DNA from: Acidimicrobiaceae bacterium
Lineage (GTDB): Bacteria; Actinomycetota; Acidimicrobiia; Acidimicrobiales; RAAP-2
Assembly (NCBI GenBank): GCA_003155915.1
Contig: PMFA01000028.1
Span: forward strand, 1-47,186
Direction of reading: 5' to 3'
Length of the DNA stretch: 47,186 bases
A program made the translations under genes and the position numbers. Position 1 is the first letter of the stretch. Each line of letters begins with the position of its first letter. Below, one piece after another: positions 28,568 through 37,397 of the stretch. The notes under the pieces are model-generated. The model was not told the origin of the DNA and did no database searches. It saw only the letters and a list, made by a program, of their open reading frames with translations.

Positions 28568-29803
28568 ATGTCGATAGGAGCGCTGACGGCGCAGGGCCGC
28601 GCGGTCCGAGAGGCCGCCACGGCCCTGGGTCAGGCCTCGAACGAGCAGCGCTGCGCCGTACTGCTGCACGTGGCCGACCGACTCCAAGAGACCAGCGAGG
28701 AACTGCTCGCGATCAACGCGACCGACGTCGCGGCCTACCAAGAATCCGGCGCCGGCGTCGATCGACTGACGCTCACTGATGCGCGCGTCGAGGCCATGGC
28801 CGACACCTTGCGCGAGATCGCCCAACACCCCGATCCGCTCTTTGAAAGTGTGGACCAGAGCGTGCGTCCCAACGGACTTCGCGTCGAACGACTGCGCGTG
28901 CCGCTCGGCGTAATCGGCGTCGTGTACGAGAACCGACCGAACGTCACGAGTGACGTGGCGGGACTCTGCGTGCGAAGTGGCAACGCCGCCTACCTTCGCG
29001 GATCGTCCACGGCGTTCGCCACGAATCAGTTCATCGTCTCGCTCTGGCACGACGCCCTCGAAAAAGAAGGTCTGCCCGAGGCGGGCGTGTCACTGGTGCA
29101 GGACTCGTCACACGAGACGGCCACCGCGTTCATGCAAATGACCGACGTGTTGGACTGCCTGATCCCGCGCGGGGGACCAAGTCTGATCGCCGCGATGCGC
29201 GAACACGCACGCGTGCCCTACGTGCTCGACGGTGACGGCAACTGCCACGTCTTCGTCGATGAGTCCGCCGACCTCGACAACGCCGTGGCCATCGTGCGCA
29301 ACGCGAAGACCTCGCGGCCGGGCGTGTGCAACGCCGCCGAGACGGTGTTGGTCCACGCGTCCATCGCCGCCGACTTCTTGCCGGCGCTGTCGGCGGCCAT
29401 GCCCGAGGTGGAACTGCGCGCCGACGACGCGGCGCGACGGTACTTGAGCGACGCGACGCCGGCGCGTGACGAGGACTACGAACGCGAATTCCTCGACCTG
29501 ATCCTCGCGGTCAAAGTGGTGGACTCACTCGACGAAGCGATTGCGCACGTCGCGCGCTACGGCACGGGTCACAGCGAAGCGATCCTCACGCAGGACGCCG
29601 CGAACGCCGAGTCGTGGGTGAAGCGCGTCGACGCCGCCGCCGTGGTCGTGAACGCCTCGACGAGGTTCGTCGACGGTGGCGAATTGGGACTGGGCGGCGA
29701 GGTCGGAATCTCGACCCAGAAGTTGCACGCGCGCGGTCCGATGGGACTACGAGAGCTGACCTGTCTTAAGTGGGTCGTACGAGGAGAAGGACAGATTCGA
29801 TGA
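28568..29803 (+). CDS. proA: Gamma-glutamyl phosphate reductase
   Basis: A 411-residue NADPH-dependent enzyme that reduces glutamyl 5-phosphate to the semialdehyde, step two of proline synthesis. It has the aldehyde dehydrogenase fold: VPLGVIGVVYENRPNVTSDVAGLCVRSGNAAYLRGSS in the nucleotide-binding half and the catalytic Cys254 in RPGVCNAAE. The C-terminal part reads NASTRFVDGGELGLGGEVGISTQKLHARGPMGLREL. ATG 28568 starts MSIGALTAQG; the frame extends upstream into proB, but that is a shadow. The stop overlaps the start of the MoxR gene by ATGA. Confidence 0.96.
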   Translation: MSIGALTAQGRAVREAATALGQASNEQRCAVLLHVADRLQETSEELLAINATDVAAYQESGAGVDRLTLTDARVEAMADTLREIAQHPDPLFESVDQSVRPNGLRVERLRVPLGVIGVVYENRPNVTSDVAGLCVRSGNAAYLRGSSTAFATNQFIVSLWHDALEKEGLPEAGVSLVQDSSHETATAFMQMTDVLDCLIPRGGPSLIAAMREHARVPYVLDGDGNCHVFVDESADLDNAVAIVRNAKTSRPGVCNAAETVLVHASIAADFLPALSAAMPEVELRADDAARRYLSDATPARDEDYEREFLDLILAVKVVDSLDEAIAHVARYGTGHSEAILTQDAANAESWVKRVDAAAVVVNASTRFVDGGELGLGGEVGISTQKLHARGPMGLRELTCLKWVVRGEGQIR

Positions 29804-30747
29804 CCGCACTGGACCCGCGCGAAGAACTCGCCAAACGCCTCGGGCTCAAAGAGATCCCCCCGGTGCGCTTCGACTCCGCCAAGGACGTGTTGCAGCGACT
29901 GGCGGAGAACGACTACCTCAGCGACGACGCCATCGCCTCGGTCTGTTTTCTCGCCGACCGGCTCGCCAAACCGGTCCTCGTCGAGGGCCCGGCCGGTACG
30001 GGTAAGACCGCGCTGGCGCGAGCCGTCGCCGACGCGATCGGCGCGCGCCTGATCCGTCTCCAGTGCTACGAGGGGCTCGATGACTCCAAGGCCCTGTACG
30101 AGTGGAACTACCGCAAGCAACTCCTGCGCATCCAGGCCGGTCGCCCGGAGGGCGAGGGGACCGAAGACTGGGATCAGTTGGAAGAGGACATCTTCGGCGA
30201 GGAGTTCCTACTCACCCGGCCCCTGCTCGAAGCGATTTCGGCGAGCGACCCGGTCGTGTTGTTGATCGACGAAGTCGACCGTGTGGAACTCGAGACCGAG
30301 GCCCTACTGCTCGAGATACTTTCTGAGTACCAGGTGTCGATTCCCGAATTGGGTACCGTGCGGGCCAAGCAGATTCCGATGGTCTTTCTCACGTCGAACA
30401 ACACGCGCGAGCTCTCCGAGGCCCTCAAGCGGCGCTGTCTCTACCTCTACATTGGTTACCCGACCGTCGAGCGCGAGCGCGACATCATCGTTTCGCGCGT
30501 GCCGGGCATCACGACGACCTTGGCCGAACAGATCGCCCAGGTCGTGCGGTCGCTGCGCACGCTCGATCTCAAGAAGGCGCCCTCGGTCGCTGAGACCCTC
30601 GACTGGGCGCGCACGCTGGTCGTGCTCGGTCGTTCGGAGATCGGGGACGAGGACGCGGCCGAAACGCTGCACATCTTGTTGAAGTACCAGACCGACATCG
30701 AGCGCGCGACGAAAGAACTACTCGGTCGGCCCAAGACCGGTGCTTAA
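29800..30747 (+). CDS. MoxR-family AAA+ ATPase
   Basis: A 315-residue AAA+ ATPase of the MoxR group, which acts as a chaperone or remodeller for VWA-domain partners. Walker A is GPAGTGKT (63-70), Walker B is VVLLIDEVDR, sensor 1 is FLTSNN, and the arginine-finger segment is LKRRCLYLYIGYP; a lid domain follows. ATG 29800 overlaps the proA stop and has GAGGAGAAGG upstream. The next gene, a CoxE-like VWA protein, starts inside this one by 8 bases, as is typical of MoxR-VWA pairs. Similar CoxD/CoxE pairs mature the Mo/Cu site of CO dehydrogenase, but no dehydrogenase genes are present here, so the client is unknown. Confidence 0.93.
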   Translation: MTALDPREELAKRLGLKEIPPVRFDSAKDVLQRLAENDYLSDDAIASVCFLADRLAKPVLVEGPAGTGKTALARAVADAIGARLIRLQCYEGLDDSKALYEWNYRKQLLRIQAGRPEGEGTEDWDQLEEDIFGEEFLLTRPLLEAISASDPVVLLIDEVDRVELETEALLLEILSEYQVSIPELGTVRAKQIPMVFLTSNNTRELSEALKRRCLYLYIGYPTVERERDIIVSRVPGITTTLAEQIAQVVRSLRTLDLKKAPSVAETLDWARTLVVLGRSEIGDEDAAETLHILLKYQTDIERATKELLGRPKTGA

Positions 30748-32167
30748 TCTTCTCGGGGACTTCATCGGCGAACTTCGCGCCGCGGGCATTCCGATCTCCA
30801 TGAGCGAGCACGTCGACTCGGCCAAGGCCATGGAGGTGATCGACCTCTCGGACCGGTCGCTGGTGAAGAACTCGCTGGCCGCGACGCTGGTGAAAGACGG
30901 CGACCACATGCCGGTCTTCAACACCGCCTTCGAGGTCTTCTTTTCGACGCGCTCGTGGGACGCCGCCGCGCAGTTCATGGACGACGTCGACACCGACGAG
31001 ATGCAACGAGAAGGTGCCGCCGGGGCGAGTGGACCGGGACAGTCGCGCGGCGAAGGCGGCGGCGCGTCAAGCTCGCTCAGCGCCCAGGAACTGGCCGAGC
31101 TGCTCTTTCGCGCGCTGCGTGACGCGGATCGCGAGGCGCTTCGTCTCGCGGCCGGCGAATCGGTCACCCGCTACGCGGGTATGGAGCCCGGTCGCCCCGT
31201 CGGGGGGACCTATTACCTCTATCGAACGTTGCGCAACCTCGACCTCGAGAACCTCGAGCGGCGTCTCACGCAGGGATCCGGCGACGACGACCAGCTCGCC
31301 CAGCGACTCGCTCGCGAAGAGGCCCGTTCGCGCATCGAGATGCTGAAGGCCGAGATCGAACGGGTGATCCGGGAGCGTCTGGTCGAGGACCGCGGATCCG
31401 AGGCCCTGGCCAAGTCGGTGCGTAAGCCGCTGCCCGAAGACCTCGACGTCATGCACGCCAATCGAGACGAGATGGCCCAGCTCGAGCGCGCGCTTCGACC
31501 GCTGAGTCGCAAACTGGCCGTGCGACTGGCGCGCCGTCGCCGACGTCGTCGTCGCGGTCCGGTTGACCTTCGCCACACCGTGCGTCGCAGCCTCTCCACC
31601 GGCGGCGTACCGATCGACCTGCGCTTCAAGCCACCGCACCCGGCCAAGCCCGAGATCTTCGTCATCGCCGACATCTCGGGATCGGTAGCGTCCTTCGCGC
31701 GTTTCACGCTCCACCTGGTGCACGCCATCAGTTCGCAGTTCTCCAAGGTGCGCAGCTTCGTGTTCGTCGACGGCCTCGACGAGGTGACCCAACTCTTCGA
31801 GGGCATGGACGACCCGGCCGAGACGGTCGCGCGGATCAACGCCGAGGCCGACGTCATCGCCTTCGACGGCCACTCCGATTACGGGCGCGCGTTGTTGAGT
31901 TTCCACGACCGCTTCGCCAAGGACGTCACGCGCCGCTCGACGATTCTCATCCTGGGCGACGCGCGCAACAACTACCACCAGGCCCACGCCGAAGTGATCG
32001 CCGACCTCAAATACCGCGCGAAGGCGGTGTACTGGCTGAACCCCGAGCCGACGGCCTACTGGAACAGCGGGGACTCGATCGTGAGCCAGTACGCGCCGTA
32101 CTGCGAGAAGGTCATCGAGTGTCGCACGCTGCGCCAGTTGGAGATGTTCGTGGGAGAGCTCGCGTGA
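30740..32167 (+). CDS. VWA-domain protein, CoxE-like
   Basis: A 475-residue soluble protein. The N-terminal half is the CoxE-type region (LLGDFIGELRAAGIPISMSEHVDSAKAM) followed by a charged linker with a Gly/Ser/Ala stretch (about 93-113) and an Arg-rich block (RLARRRRRRRRG, about 264-275). The VWA domain (about 305-475) carries the metal site DISGS (311-315, DxSxS type), the FVFVDGLDEVT strand and the later Asp-containing HSDYGRAL and LGDARNN. GTG 30740 overlaps the MoxR gene by 8 bases. The stop overlaps the histidine phosphatase start by GTGA. Expected to work with the MoxR ATPase on an unknown client. Confidence 0.9.
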   Translation: MLNLLGDFIGELRAAGIPISMSEHVDSAKAMEVIDLSDRSLVKNSLAATLVKDGDHMPVFNTAFEVFFSTRSWDAAAQFMDDVDTDEMQREGAAGASGPGQSRGEGGGASSSLSAQELAELLFRALRDADREALRLAAGESVTRYAGMEPGRPVGGTYYLYRTLRNLDLENLERRLTQGSGDDDQLAQRLAREEARSRIEMLKAEIERVIRERLVEDRGSEALAKSVRKPLPEDLDVMHANRDEMAQLERALRPLSRKLAVRLARRRRRRRRGPVDLRHTVRRSLSTGGVPIDLRFKPPHPAKPEIFVIADISGSVASFARFTLHLVHAISSQFSKVRSFVFVDGLDEVTQLFEGMDDPAETVARINAEADVIAFDGHSDYGRALLSFHDRFAKDVTRRSTILILGDARNNYHQAHAEVIADLKYRAKAVYWLNPEPTAYWNSGDSIVSQYAPYCEKVIECRTLRQLEMFVGELA

Positions 32168-32856
32168 GTGACGCCGAGGACAAGCGCCTTCCCCCGGCGG
32201 GCTTTCGTCAACGTGGGCCGAAGCCCACGGGCACGCGCTTGATGTTGATCCGTCACGGTGAGAGTTACGCCAACGCCAACGGCCTCGCCGGCGGTCCTCT
32301 TGGCGACGGGGGACTGACCCCGCTCGGGTGCCGCCAGGCTCAGGCCCTCGCCGATCGCTTGACCTCGAGCAACGAACTGTCGAGCGCGACGGCCTTCTAC
32401 ACCTCGGCCCTGCCGCGCGCGATTCAGACCGGCGAGATACTGAGCGCGGCACTCCCGAAGACCCTCGAAGCGGTCGTGGACGCCGCGCTCAATGAGATCA
32501 GTGTCGGAGAGGGCGACGGTCTTCCCTGGGCCGAGTACGTCGAGCGCTACGGTTCACCGGACTGGGACCTCGATCCCGAGGCCCTGACGGCGCCGGGGGG
32601 TGAGTCACTGCTCAGCTTCCACGAGCGTTGCCGCGAGGCGATCGCACGACTCGTCGCGCGTCACCCCGAAGAGCTGGTGATCGTCGTCTGTCACGGCGGC
32701 TTCATCGAGCAGGCGATGAAGATCTACCAGGGCCTCGCGCCCGAAGTGCGACTGCGCCCACGCATCGAGAACTGTTCGATGACCGAGATCGAGTTCCGCG
32801 ACGGTTGGCGTCGACTGTTGCGCTACAACGACCGCGCGCCGTTGCCGGCCGAGTAG
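32164..32856 (+). CDS. Histidine phosphatase family protein
   Basis: A 230-residue member of the branch 1 histidine phosphatase (phosphoglycerate mutase-like) superfamily. RHGES at 30-34 places the phospho-accepting His at 31; the second His is in [10 protein letters not shown], and Arg/Glu residues in [11 protein letters not shown] and [11 protein letters not shown] complete the pocket. The start is GTG 32164 in a GTGA overlap with the VWA gene. The first 24 residues before the catalytic strand are basic and Pro-rich. Substrate unknown: such enzymes range from sugar phosphates to nucleotides. The last 34 bases overlap, tail to tail, the 3' end of the DAHP synthase gene on the opposite strand. 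Confidence 0.9.
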   Translation: MSDAEDKRLPPAGFRQRGPKPTGTRLMLIRHGESYANANGLAGGPLGDGGLTPLGCRQAQALADRLTSSNELSSATAFYTSALPRAIQTGEILSAALPKTLEAVVDAALNEISVGEGDGLPWAEYVERYGSPDWDLDPEALTAPGGESLLSFHERCREAIARLVARHPEELVIVVCHGGFIEQAMKIYQGLAPEVRLRPRIENCSMTEIEFRDGWRRLLRYNDRAPLPAE

Positions 32857-34205
32857 CGCTGCAAGAACTCCGCGACGTGAAAGGCCATGTCGAGGCTCTG
32901 GGTGGCGTTGAGCCGTGGGTCACAGATCGAGGTGTAGTTCAACTCGAGGTCGCCTTCGTTGAGGCGTGACCCGCCGCCGAGACACTCCGTGACGTTGTCC
33001 CCGGTCAGTTCGACGTGGAGTCCGCCGGGCCAGGTGCCGAGGTTCGACAGCAATTCGAAGAACTTGGAGGTCTCGGAGAGCACGTCGTCGAAGTGACGCG
33101 TCTTCTGTCCGCCCGAGGCGACGAAGGTGTTGCCGTGCATCGGGTCACAGGCCCACACGACCTCGCGGCCCTCGGCGCGCAGCGACTCGACGAGTGGCGG
33201 AAGCTTCACCTCGACGAGATTGTCGCCCATGCGCGAGATCAAGGTCAAGCGTCCGGCGTGGTTCTCGGGGTTCAGCACGTCCACGAGGCGAAGGAGTTCG
33301 TCGACGCCCATCGTCGGACCGACCTTCAGGCCGAGCGGATTGGCGACACCGCGCAAGAACTCCACGTGGGCGCCGTCGATCTGACGCGTGCGATCGCCGA
33401 TCCAGAGCATGTGGGCCGAGCAGTCGTACCAGTCGCCGGTCAGGGAGTCGCGGCGGGTGAGCGCCTGCTCGTAGGGGAGAATCAGCGCTTCGTGACTCGT
33501 GTAGAAGTCGACACCCTGCAGGGCCCCGTCGTCGTGGAGGTCGATGCCGCAGGCCTTCATGAACTGCAGGGCCCGCTCGATCTCGTCGGCCACGACTTCG
33601 TAGCGCTTGCCCTCGAGGGAGTTGGCGACGAACTCCTGATTCCAGGCGTGTACGCGCGAGAGCGCGGCGAAACCACCCGTGGTGAAGGCCCGCAGCAGAT
33701 TGAGCGTCGCGACGCTCTGGTGATAAGCGGCTAAGAGGCGCTCGGGATCCGGTCGTCGGGCGGTCTCTTCGAACGCCTCACCGTTGACGATGTGACCGCG
33801 AAAGGCCAGCAATCGCTGTCCTTCGCGCTCTTCGAACTCGTCGCTGCGCGGCTTGGCGAACTGTCCGGCGATGCGCCCGACCTTGATGACGGGCACCCCG
33901 GCCGCGTAGGTCAGCGCGACCGCCATCTGCAAGATGACCTTGAGCTTGTCGCGGATGGAGTCGGCGGAACCCTCGTCAAAGGACTCCGCGCAGTCCCCGG
34001 CCTGCAAGAGGAACGACTTGCCGTGGGCGACGAGTTCGAGGTGACCGAGGAGGCGGCGAGCCTCACCCGCGAAGACCAGCGGCGGCTTCGCCGCGAGATC
34101 GGCTTCGACGCGCGCGAGGTGTGCGTGGTCGGGCCACGTCACGTTCTGGGCGGCGTCGCGCGATCGCCACGTGCTCGGACTCCAGTCGTGCGGGGACTTC
34201 TCCAT
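32823..34205 (-). CDS. aroG: 3-deoxy-7-phosphoheptulonate synthase, class II
   Basis: A 460-residue class II (plant-type) DAHP synthase, which condenses phosphoenolpyruvate and erythrose 4-phosphate to open the shikimate pathway. DWSPSTWRS (7-15) is the usual start. The metal ligands are visible: Cys72 in [11 protein letters not shown], His in CDPMHGNT, Glu in GGLHVELTG, and Asp in DPRLNATQS. Other landmarks are [14 protein letters not shown] and [15 protein letters not shown]-like [11 protein letters not shown]. Length fits the family. ATG 34205 begins [10 protein letters not shown]. It is a single minus-strand gene between plus-strand units, overlapping the phosphatase gene by 34 bases at the 3' end. 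Class II enzymes of actinobacteria are feedback-regulated by aromatic amino acids, sometimes with chorismate mutase, which is not nearby. Confidence 0.96.
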   Translation of the reverse strand: MEKSPHDWSPSTWRSRDAAQNVTWPDHAHLARVEADLAAKPPLVFAGEARRLLGHLELVAHGKSFLLQAGDCAESFDEGSADSIRDKLKVILQMAVALTYAAGVPVIKVGRIAGQFAKPRSDEFEEREGQRLLAFRGHIVNGEAFEETARRPDPERLLAAYHQSVATLNLLRAFTTGGFAALSRVHAWNQEFVANSLEGKRYEVVADEIERALQFMKACGIDLHDDGALQGVDFYTSHEALILPYEQALTRRDSLTGDWYDCSAHMLWIGDRTRQIDGAHVEFLRGVANPLGLKVGPTMGVDELLRLVDVLNPENHAGRLTLISRMGDNLVEVKLPPLVESLRAEGREVVWACDPMHGNTFVASGGQKTRHFDDVLSETSKFFELLSNLGTWPGGLHVELTGDNVTECLGGGSRLNEGDLELNYTSICDPRLNATQSLDMAFHVAEFLQRYSAGNGARSL

Positions 34206-34261
34206 CCATCAATCGTAGAGGTTCTGTGAACCGGCCTTCAATCGGTGTCTAGTGTTGGCGC

Positions 34262-34831
34262 GTGAACGTTCGGCGAATCGGTCTCTTCGGTGGGACCTTC
34301 GACCCGCCCCACTTCGGTCACGTTGCCGCACTTCGCGCCGCCGCCGCCAGCGGGCGCTACGACCTCATCGAAGTGACCGTCGCGGGCGATCCGTACCTGA
34401 AGCGTGTCGAAGGCGACGTGCGCGACGCCGCGCTTCGCCTGGCGATGGCGAGGGCGGCCTTCGGCGACCTGGACCTCGTCGAGGTGAGCGACCGCGAGAT
34501 CCGTCGTGCAGGTCCCTCGTACACGATTGACACGGTGCGTGAGCTCTTGGCCGACTGCGACGAGGTCGATCTGATCGTGGGCGCCGACCTGGCCGAACAA
34601 CTGAACGGTTGGCGCGAGGCCGATGAAATGCGAACGTTGGTGCGCGTGGGCGTGGTGCCGCGCCCCGGCGCGACGGCCGTTGTGCCTGATGGTTGGGTGA
34701 GCTACGAGATTCCCATGGACCCCGTTGATCTCTCGAGTTCCTACGTGCGAGGACTCGAGCCGACGTCGATGAACCTGCGCCACTATCTGCCGGAGTCAGT
34801 AATTCCGCTCTTCCAGAGCGCCCGAGGCTAA
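34262..34831 (+). CDS. nadD: Nicotinate-nucleotide adenylyltransferase
   Basis: A 189-residue enzyme that adenylates nicotinate mononucleotide to deamido-NAD in NAD synthesis. GLFGGTFDPPHFGH (8-21) holds the nucleotidyltransferase HxGH site (HFGH), and SSSYVRG near the C-terminus is the ISSTxxR-type phosphate loop. PSYTIDTVREL and LIVGADLAEQLNGW are also family-typical. GTG 34262 gives MNVRRIGLFGG. It lies 56 bases from the divergent DAHP synthase start, so a promoter is probably in that short gap. Followed by a tiny membrane gene and rsfS, as nadD-rsfS neighbourhoods usually are in this phylum. Confidence 0.95.
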   Translation: MNVRRIGLFGGTFDPPHFGHVAALRAAAASGRYDLIEVTVAGDPYLKRVEGDVRDAALRLAMARAAFGDLDLVEVSDREIRRAGPSYTIDTVRELLADCDEVDLIVGADLAEQLNGWREADEMRTLVRVGVVPRPGATAVVPDGWVSYEIPMDPVDLSSSYVRGLEPTSMNLRHYLPESVIPLFQSARG

Positions 34832-34841
34832 TGTCAGGGGC

Positions 34842-35021
34842 ATGGCAGTACGACTCTTCGACGCAACCGACCCACAGCCCACGAGGCTCCGGGGTCTGGA
34901 AGCGGCGCCGAGGAGTCGAAGAGAAAATCGTCGCTTGAAGCACCGATACGCAGTCATCGGAGTGGTGTCACTCGCGGTTCCCTTTGTCGCTGCGCTGGTC
35001 GTGCTCGGGGTGTCCCACTGA
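34842..35021 (+). CDS. 59-residue single-span membrane protein, unknown
   Basis: ATG 34842 opens a 59-codon frame 10 bases after the nadD stop and ends in TGA 35019-35021, directly before rsfS. The first 38 residues are hydrophilic and basic, with an Arg/Lys-rich run (RSRRENRRLKHRY) next to one clear membrane segment (about residues 39-57, VIGVVSLAVPFVAALVVLGV). Positive residues before the span place the N-terminus in the cytoplasm. The tight packing between two genes of a conserved pair argues that it is translated. In many relatives a LytR-CpsA-Psr-type membrane gene lies in this interval; this could be an unrelated or much reduced replacement, which is only a guess. No family recognised. 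Confidence 0.6.
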   Translation: MAVRLFDATDPQPTRLRGLEAAPRSRRENRRLKHRYAVIGVVSLAVPFVAALVVLGVSH

Positions 35022-35026
35022 GTGAC

Positions 35027-35419
35027 TTGGTAACGAGCGGCGAGACCTCTCGCGGCCCCTACTCGAATTTCGTTGCCGCACTGATCAACGCCGCGGTGAT
35101 GGCGGCCGAGGACAAGCTCGGTCGCGACACCGTCGTGCTCGACCTTCGCGAGCTCGTCGACTCCTTCGACGCCCTCGTCGTCGCCTCGGGCCGAAACGAT
35201 CGACAGGTGCGCGCCATCGCCGAAGAGGTTGAGCGACTCGTCGAGATCGCCGTCAAGATGAAGCCCATTCACGTCGAGGGTGTCGCCGGCGCCGAATGGA
35301 TCGCCCTCGACTACGGCGACGTCATCGTGCACGTCTTTGACGAGGCCGCTCGGGAGTACTACGACCTCGAACACCTCTGGAGCGCCGCGCCGGCCTTTCG
35401 CCCCGCGACAATCGCCTAA
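35027..35419 (+). CDS. rsfS: Ribosome silencing factor RsfS (iojap-like)
   Basis: A roughly 130-residue protein that binds L14 and blocks subunit joining when nutrients are short. The RsfS core is clear: INAAVMAAEDKLGRDTVVLDLREL, FDALVVASGRNDRQVRAIAEEVERLV, HVEGVAGAEWIALDYGDVIVHVF, and REYYDLEHLWSAAP at the C-terminus. The start is uncertain: TTG 35027 is used here, but CTG 35018 in the same frame, overlapping the stop of the small membrane gene, would give LSDLVTSG and is also possible. No ATG or GTG is available before the conserved core, and there is no good Shine-Dalgarno sequence. It ends three bases from the convergent lipoprotein gene at 35416 (overlap of four bases). Confidence 0.93.
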   Translation: MVTSGETSRGPYSNFVAALINAAVMAAEDKLGRDTVVLDLRELVDSFDALVVASGRNDRQVRAIAEEVERLVEIAVKMKPIHVEGVAGAEWIALDYGDVIVHVFDEAAREYYDLEHLWSAAPAFRPATIA

Positions 35420-36009
35420 CTGTTCGAGAGTCGCTGGAAGTCCTGGGTCGTTACGAAGATGGCTTCGCGCCCGTCGGGAATCGGTGAGTCCTGCGTCACG
35501 CCGGCGACGGTGATCTCGACCCCTTTGATCTGAATACCGAGCGTGAGCCCCACGTCGCGCGCGGTCAAGACCAGTTGGCCCACGGCGAGGACCTCCTGGC
35601 CACGCGGCAATTTGTTCAGCGTGGAGCCGAGGTCGATATAGCCGATCTCACCGCGAAAGCTCGCCGAGAGGATGATCAGGTTCTTCGGCAACGCCGACGT
35701 GTAGCCGCCGCCGGATTCAATCGTGGTAGGTCCGATGATGAGCTGGCGCAGCACCGAGGCGAGCACCGGGGGCGAGGGCACAATCCGGCTCGACGAGGAG
35801 AGGTGACCGGTAGCGTCCACGATGTACACCGGTTGGGAGATGAAGCGTACGCGCCCGTTGTTCGTTCCCGGGATGGTCTTGCCGAGCAGCCCGAAGGGGA
35901 CGTGCTGGGGTCCGATCACCTGCGGCGAGGAGGCCGTCGGGACCATCGTGCACCCGGCCAGCGCGAGGGCGCCGAGGACAAGCCCGAGAAGAGTGCGCAG
36001 TCGCCTCAC
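35416..36009 (-). CDS. GerMN-domain lipoprotein (LpqB-like, reduced)
   Basis: A 197-residue predicted lipoprotein. A basic start and hydrophobic segment end in the lipobox LAGC with Cys20. The rest is extracytoplasmic: a linker, then a GerMN-type domain (about 55-185) with VYIVDATGHL, VLASVLRQLIIGPTTIESGGGYTSALP, GEIGYIDLGSTLNKL and GQLVLTARDVGL. It is the third gene of a response regulator-kinase-lipoprotein operon, overlapping the kinase stop by four bases. In actinobacteria that order is mtrA-mtrB-lpqB, in which LpqB binds the MtrB sensor domain and has a GerMN domain plus a large beta-propeller. Here the propeller is absent. The link to LpqB rests on context and the domain, not on close similarity. 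Confidence 0.8.
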   Translation of the reverse strand: MRRLRTLLGLVLGALALAGCTMVPTASSPQVIGPQHVPFGLLGKTIPGTNNGRVRFISQPVYIVDATGHLSSSSRIVPSPPVLASVLRQLIIGPTTIESGGGYTSALPKNLIILSASFRGEIGYIDLGSTLNKLPRGQEVLAVGQLVLTARDVGLTLGIQIKGVEITVAGVTQDSPIPDGREAIFVTTQDFQRLSNS

Positions 36010-37397
36010 GGCTGCTCGCTTTGCACGATGGGCAGCAGAATCTGAAATCGGGCGCCCCCTTCGGGGCTCTCGGACACAGTGATCGTCCCGCCGAAGGCGC
36101 GCACGTGGTCGCGCACGAGCGCGAGGCCGAGACCGGTCCCTCGCGCGATGCCACGGTCGTGGGCCGCGCGTCCGCGAAAGAACCGCTCGAAGACGTGTTC
36201 GCGTTCATCGACCGGGACGCCCGATCCGGCGTCGTCGACGTTCACCGCAAGTTGCGATTCCTGCACGTCGATACGCACCGCGGCCGCGCCCGCGGCGTAG
36301 CGGTGGGCGTTATCGATCACGTTGGTGATGACCCGTTCGAAGCGCCGTCGGTCGACGAGCACGAGGGGATCGCCCACACCGTCGGCGATCTCGACCGGCG
36401 GTTCTTCGATGCCGTGGCGACGAGAGGCCGATCGCACCGACTGGTGCACGAGTTCAATCGCCGACACCGTCTCCAACACGAGCGGTGCGGCACCGGCGTC
36501 GCTGCGCGACATCTCGAGCAGGTCCTCGACCAGTGACTGGAAGATCGAGAGGTCGGCGACCAAGAGGTCCAGGCTCTCCTGGCCGGCCGACGTGAGATCA
36601 TCGCGGTGTTGTTGCAGCACCGTCGCGGTCGTGGCCAGCGTCGTCAAGGGCGAACGAAGTTCGTGACTCACGTCACTCGCGAAACGCGCGTCGCGTTCGA
36701 GTCGCTGGACGAGTTGACTGACCATCTGGTTGAACGACTCAGTGAGTTGTTGGACTTCGCGGTCGGCTCGATTCACTTGGAGTCGCGTCGTGAGCGCGCC
36801 GTCGGCGATCAGCGCGGCCGCGAAGGAGACCTCCTCGAGCGGGCGAACGGTCCGGCGCGTGACCCAGATGCCGCCGCTCATGCCCACGATCGAGGTGAAG
36901 AGCGCCCCGAGACCGAGCACGAGTGCCAGCAAGCGCAGGGTTTGTTCCAGGTTGGCGAGCTGAAACACCTCGAAGACCTGGGTTTCCACCGAGGGAATCG
37001 GCACGCCGACCACGAAGATGACGTGTCCGTCGGCGTTCAGGGTCTGTTCGGTCGCGTGACCGGCGCCCACCGTCTTGATGGTGGCCTGCTTCACGTCCAG
37101 CGTTGAGGCGCTGTTCGATCGCGCGAGCCACTGGTTATGGGTTTGGACGAGCACGTTCGAGGCCGTGGCCTTGTAAATCGAGTTCAGAAGGTTGGAGAGC
37201 TCCGTGGGCGAGGAGTACAAGGTGCTGCGTACCAGTGCGGCGTTCACGTAGCTCTGTTGCAGGTCCGTCTGTTGTTGGTTGGCGATGAGCAGTCGCCGGA
37301 CGCCGACGTAGGTGAGCGAGGCGAAGAGCGTGCTGATCACGAAGGCGCCGAGTCCGAAGGTCACGAGGAGGCGAAGTCGGAGACTCCGTCGTCGCAT
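36006..37397 (-). CDS. Sensor histidine kinase, MtrB-like
   Basis: A 463-residue membrane kinase. A basic N-terminus precedes the first membrane segment (about 10-32); an extracytoplasmic sensor region follows to about 155, then a second segment (about 157-180, LALVLGLGALFTSIVGMSGGIWV), a HAMP domain, the HisKA domain with His245 in SDVSHELRSPL, and the ATPase domain with N (ITNVIDNAHRYA), G1 (VDDAGSGVP), F (VFERFFRG) and G2 (GTGLGLALVRDHV) boxes. ATG 37397 overlaps the regulator stop by one base (TAATG); the longer open frame to 37535 runs into the regulator gene and is a shadow. Expected to phosphorylate the regulator encoded before it. Confidence 0.93.
   Translation of the reverse strand: MRRRSLRLRLLVTFGLGAFVISTLFASLTYVGVRRLLIANQQQTDLQQSYVNAALVRSTLYSSPTELSNLLNSIYKATASNVLVQTHNQWLARSNSASTLDVKQATIKTVGAGHATEQTLNADGHVIFVVGVPIPSVETQVFEVFQLANLEQTLRLLALVLGLGALFTSIVGMSGGIWVTRRTVRPLEEVSFAAALIADGALTTRLQVNRADREVQQLTESFNQMVSQLVQRLERDARFASDVSHELRSPLTTLATTATVLQQHRDDLTSAGQESLDLLVADLSIFQSLVEDLLEMSRSDAGAAPLVLETVSAIELVHQSVRSASRRHGIEEPPVEIADGVGDPLVLVDRRRFERVITNVIDNAHRYAAGAAAVRIDVQESQLAVNVDDAGSGVPVDEREHVFERFFRGRAAHDRGIARGTGLGLALVRDHVRAFGGTITVSESPEGGARFQILLPIVQSEQP

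Noticed and set aside
29800-32167. CO dehydrogenase maturation genes coxD/coxE
   Set aside because: The pair is of this kind by fold, but no CO dehydrogenase subunit is in the window and the genes are coupled to proA, so the specific name is not justified.
31067-32452. 461-residue minus-strand open frame over the VWA gene
   Set aside because: A shadow of the CoxE-like gene, whose metal site and gene overlaps are clear on the plus strand.
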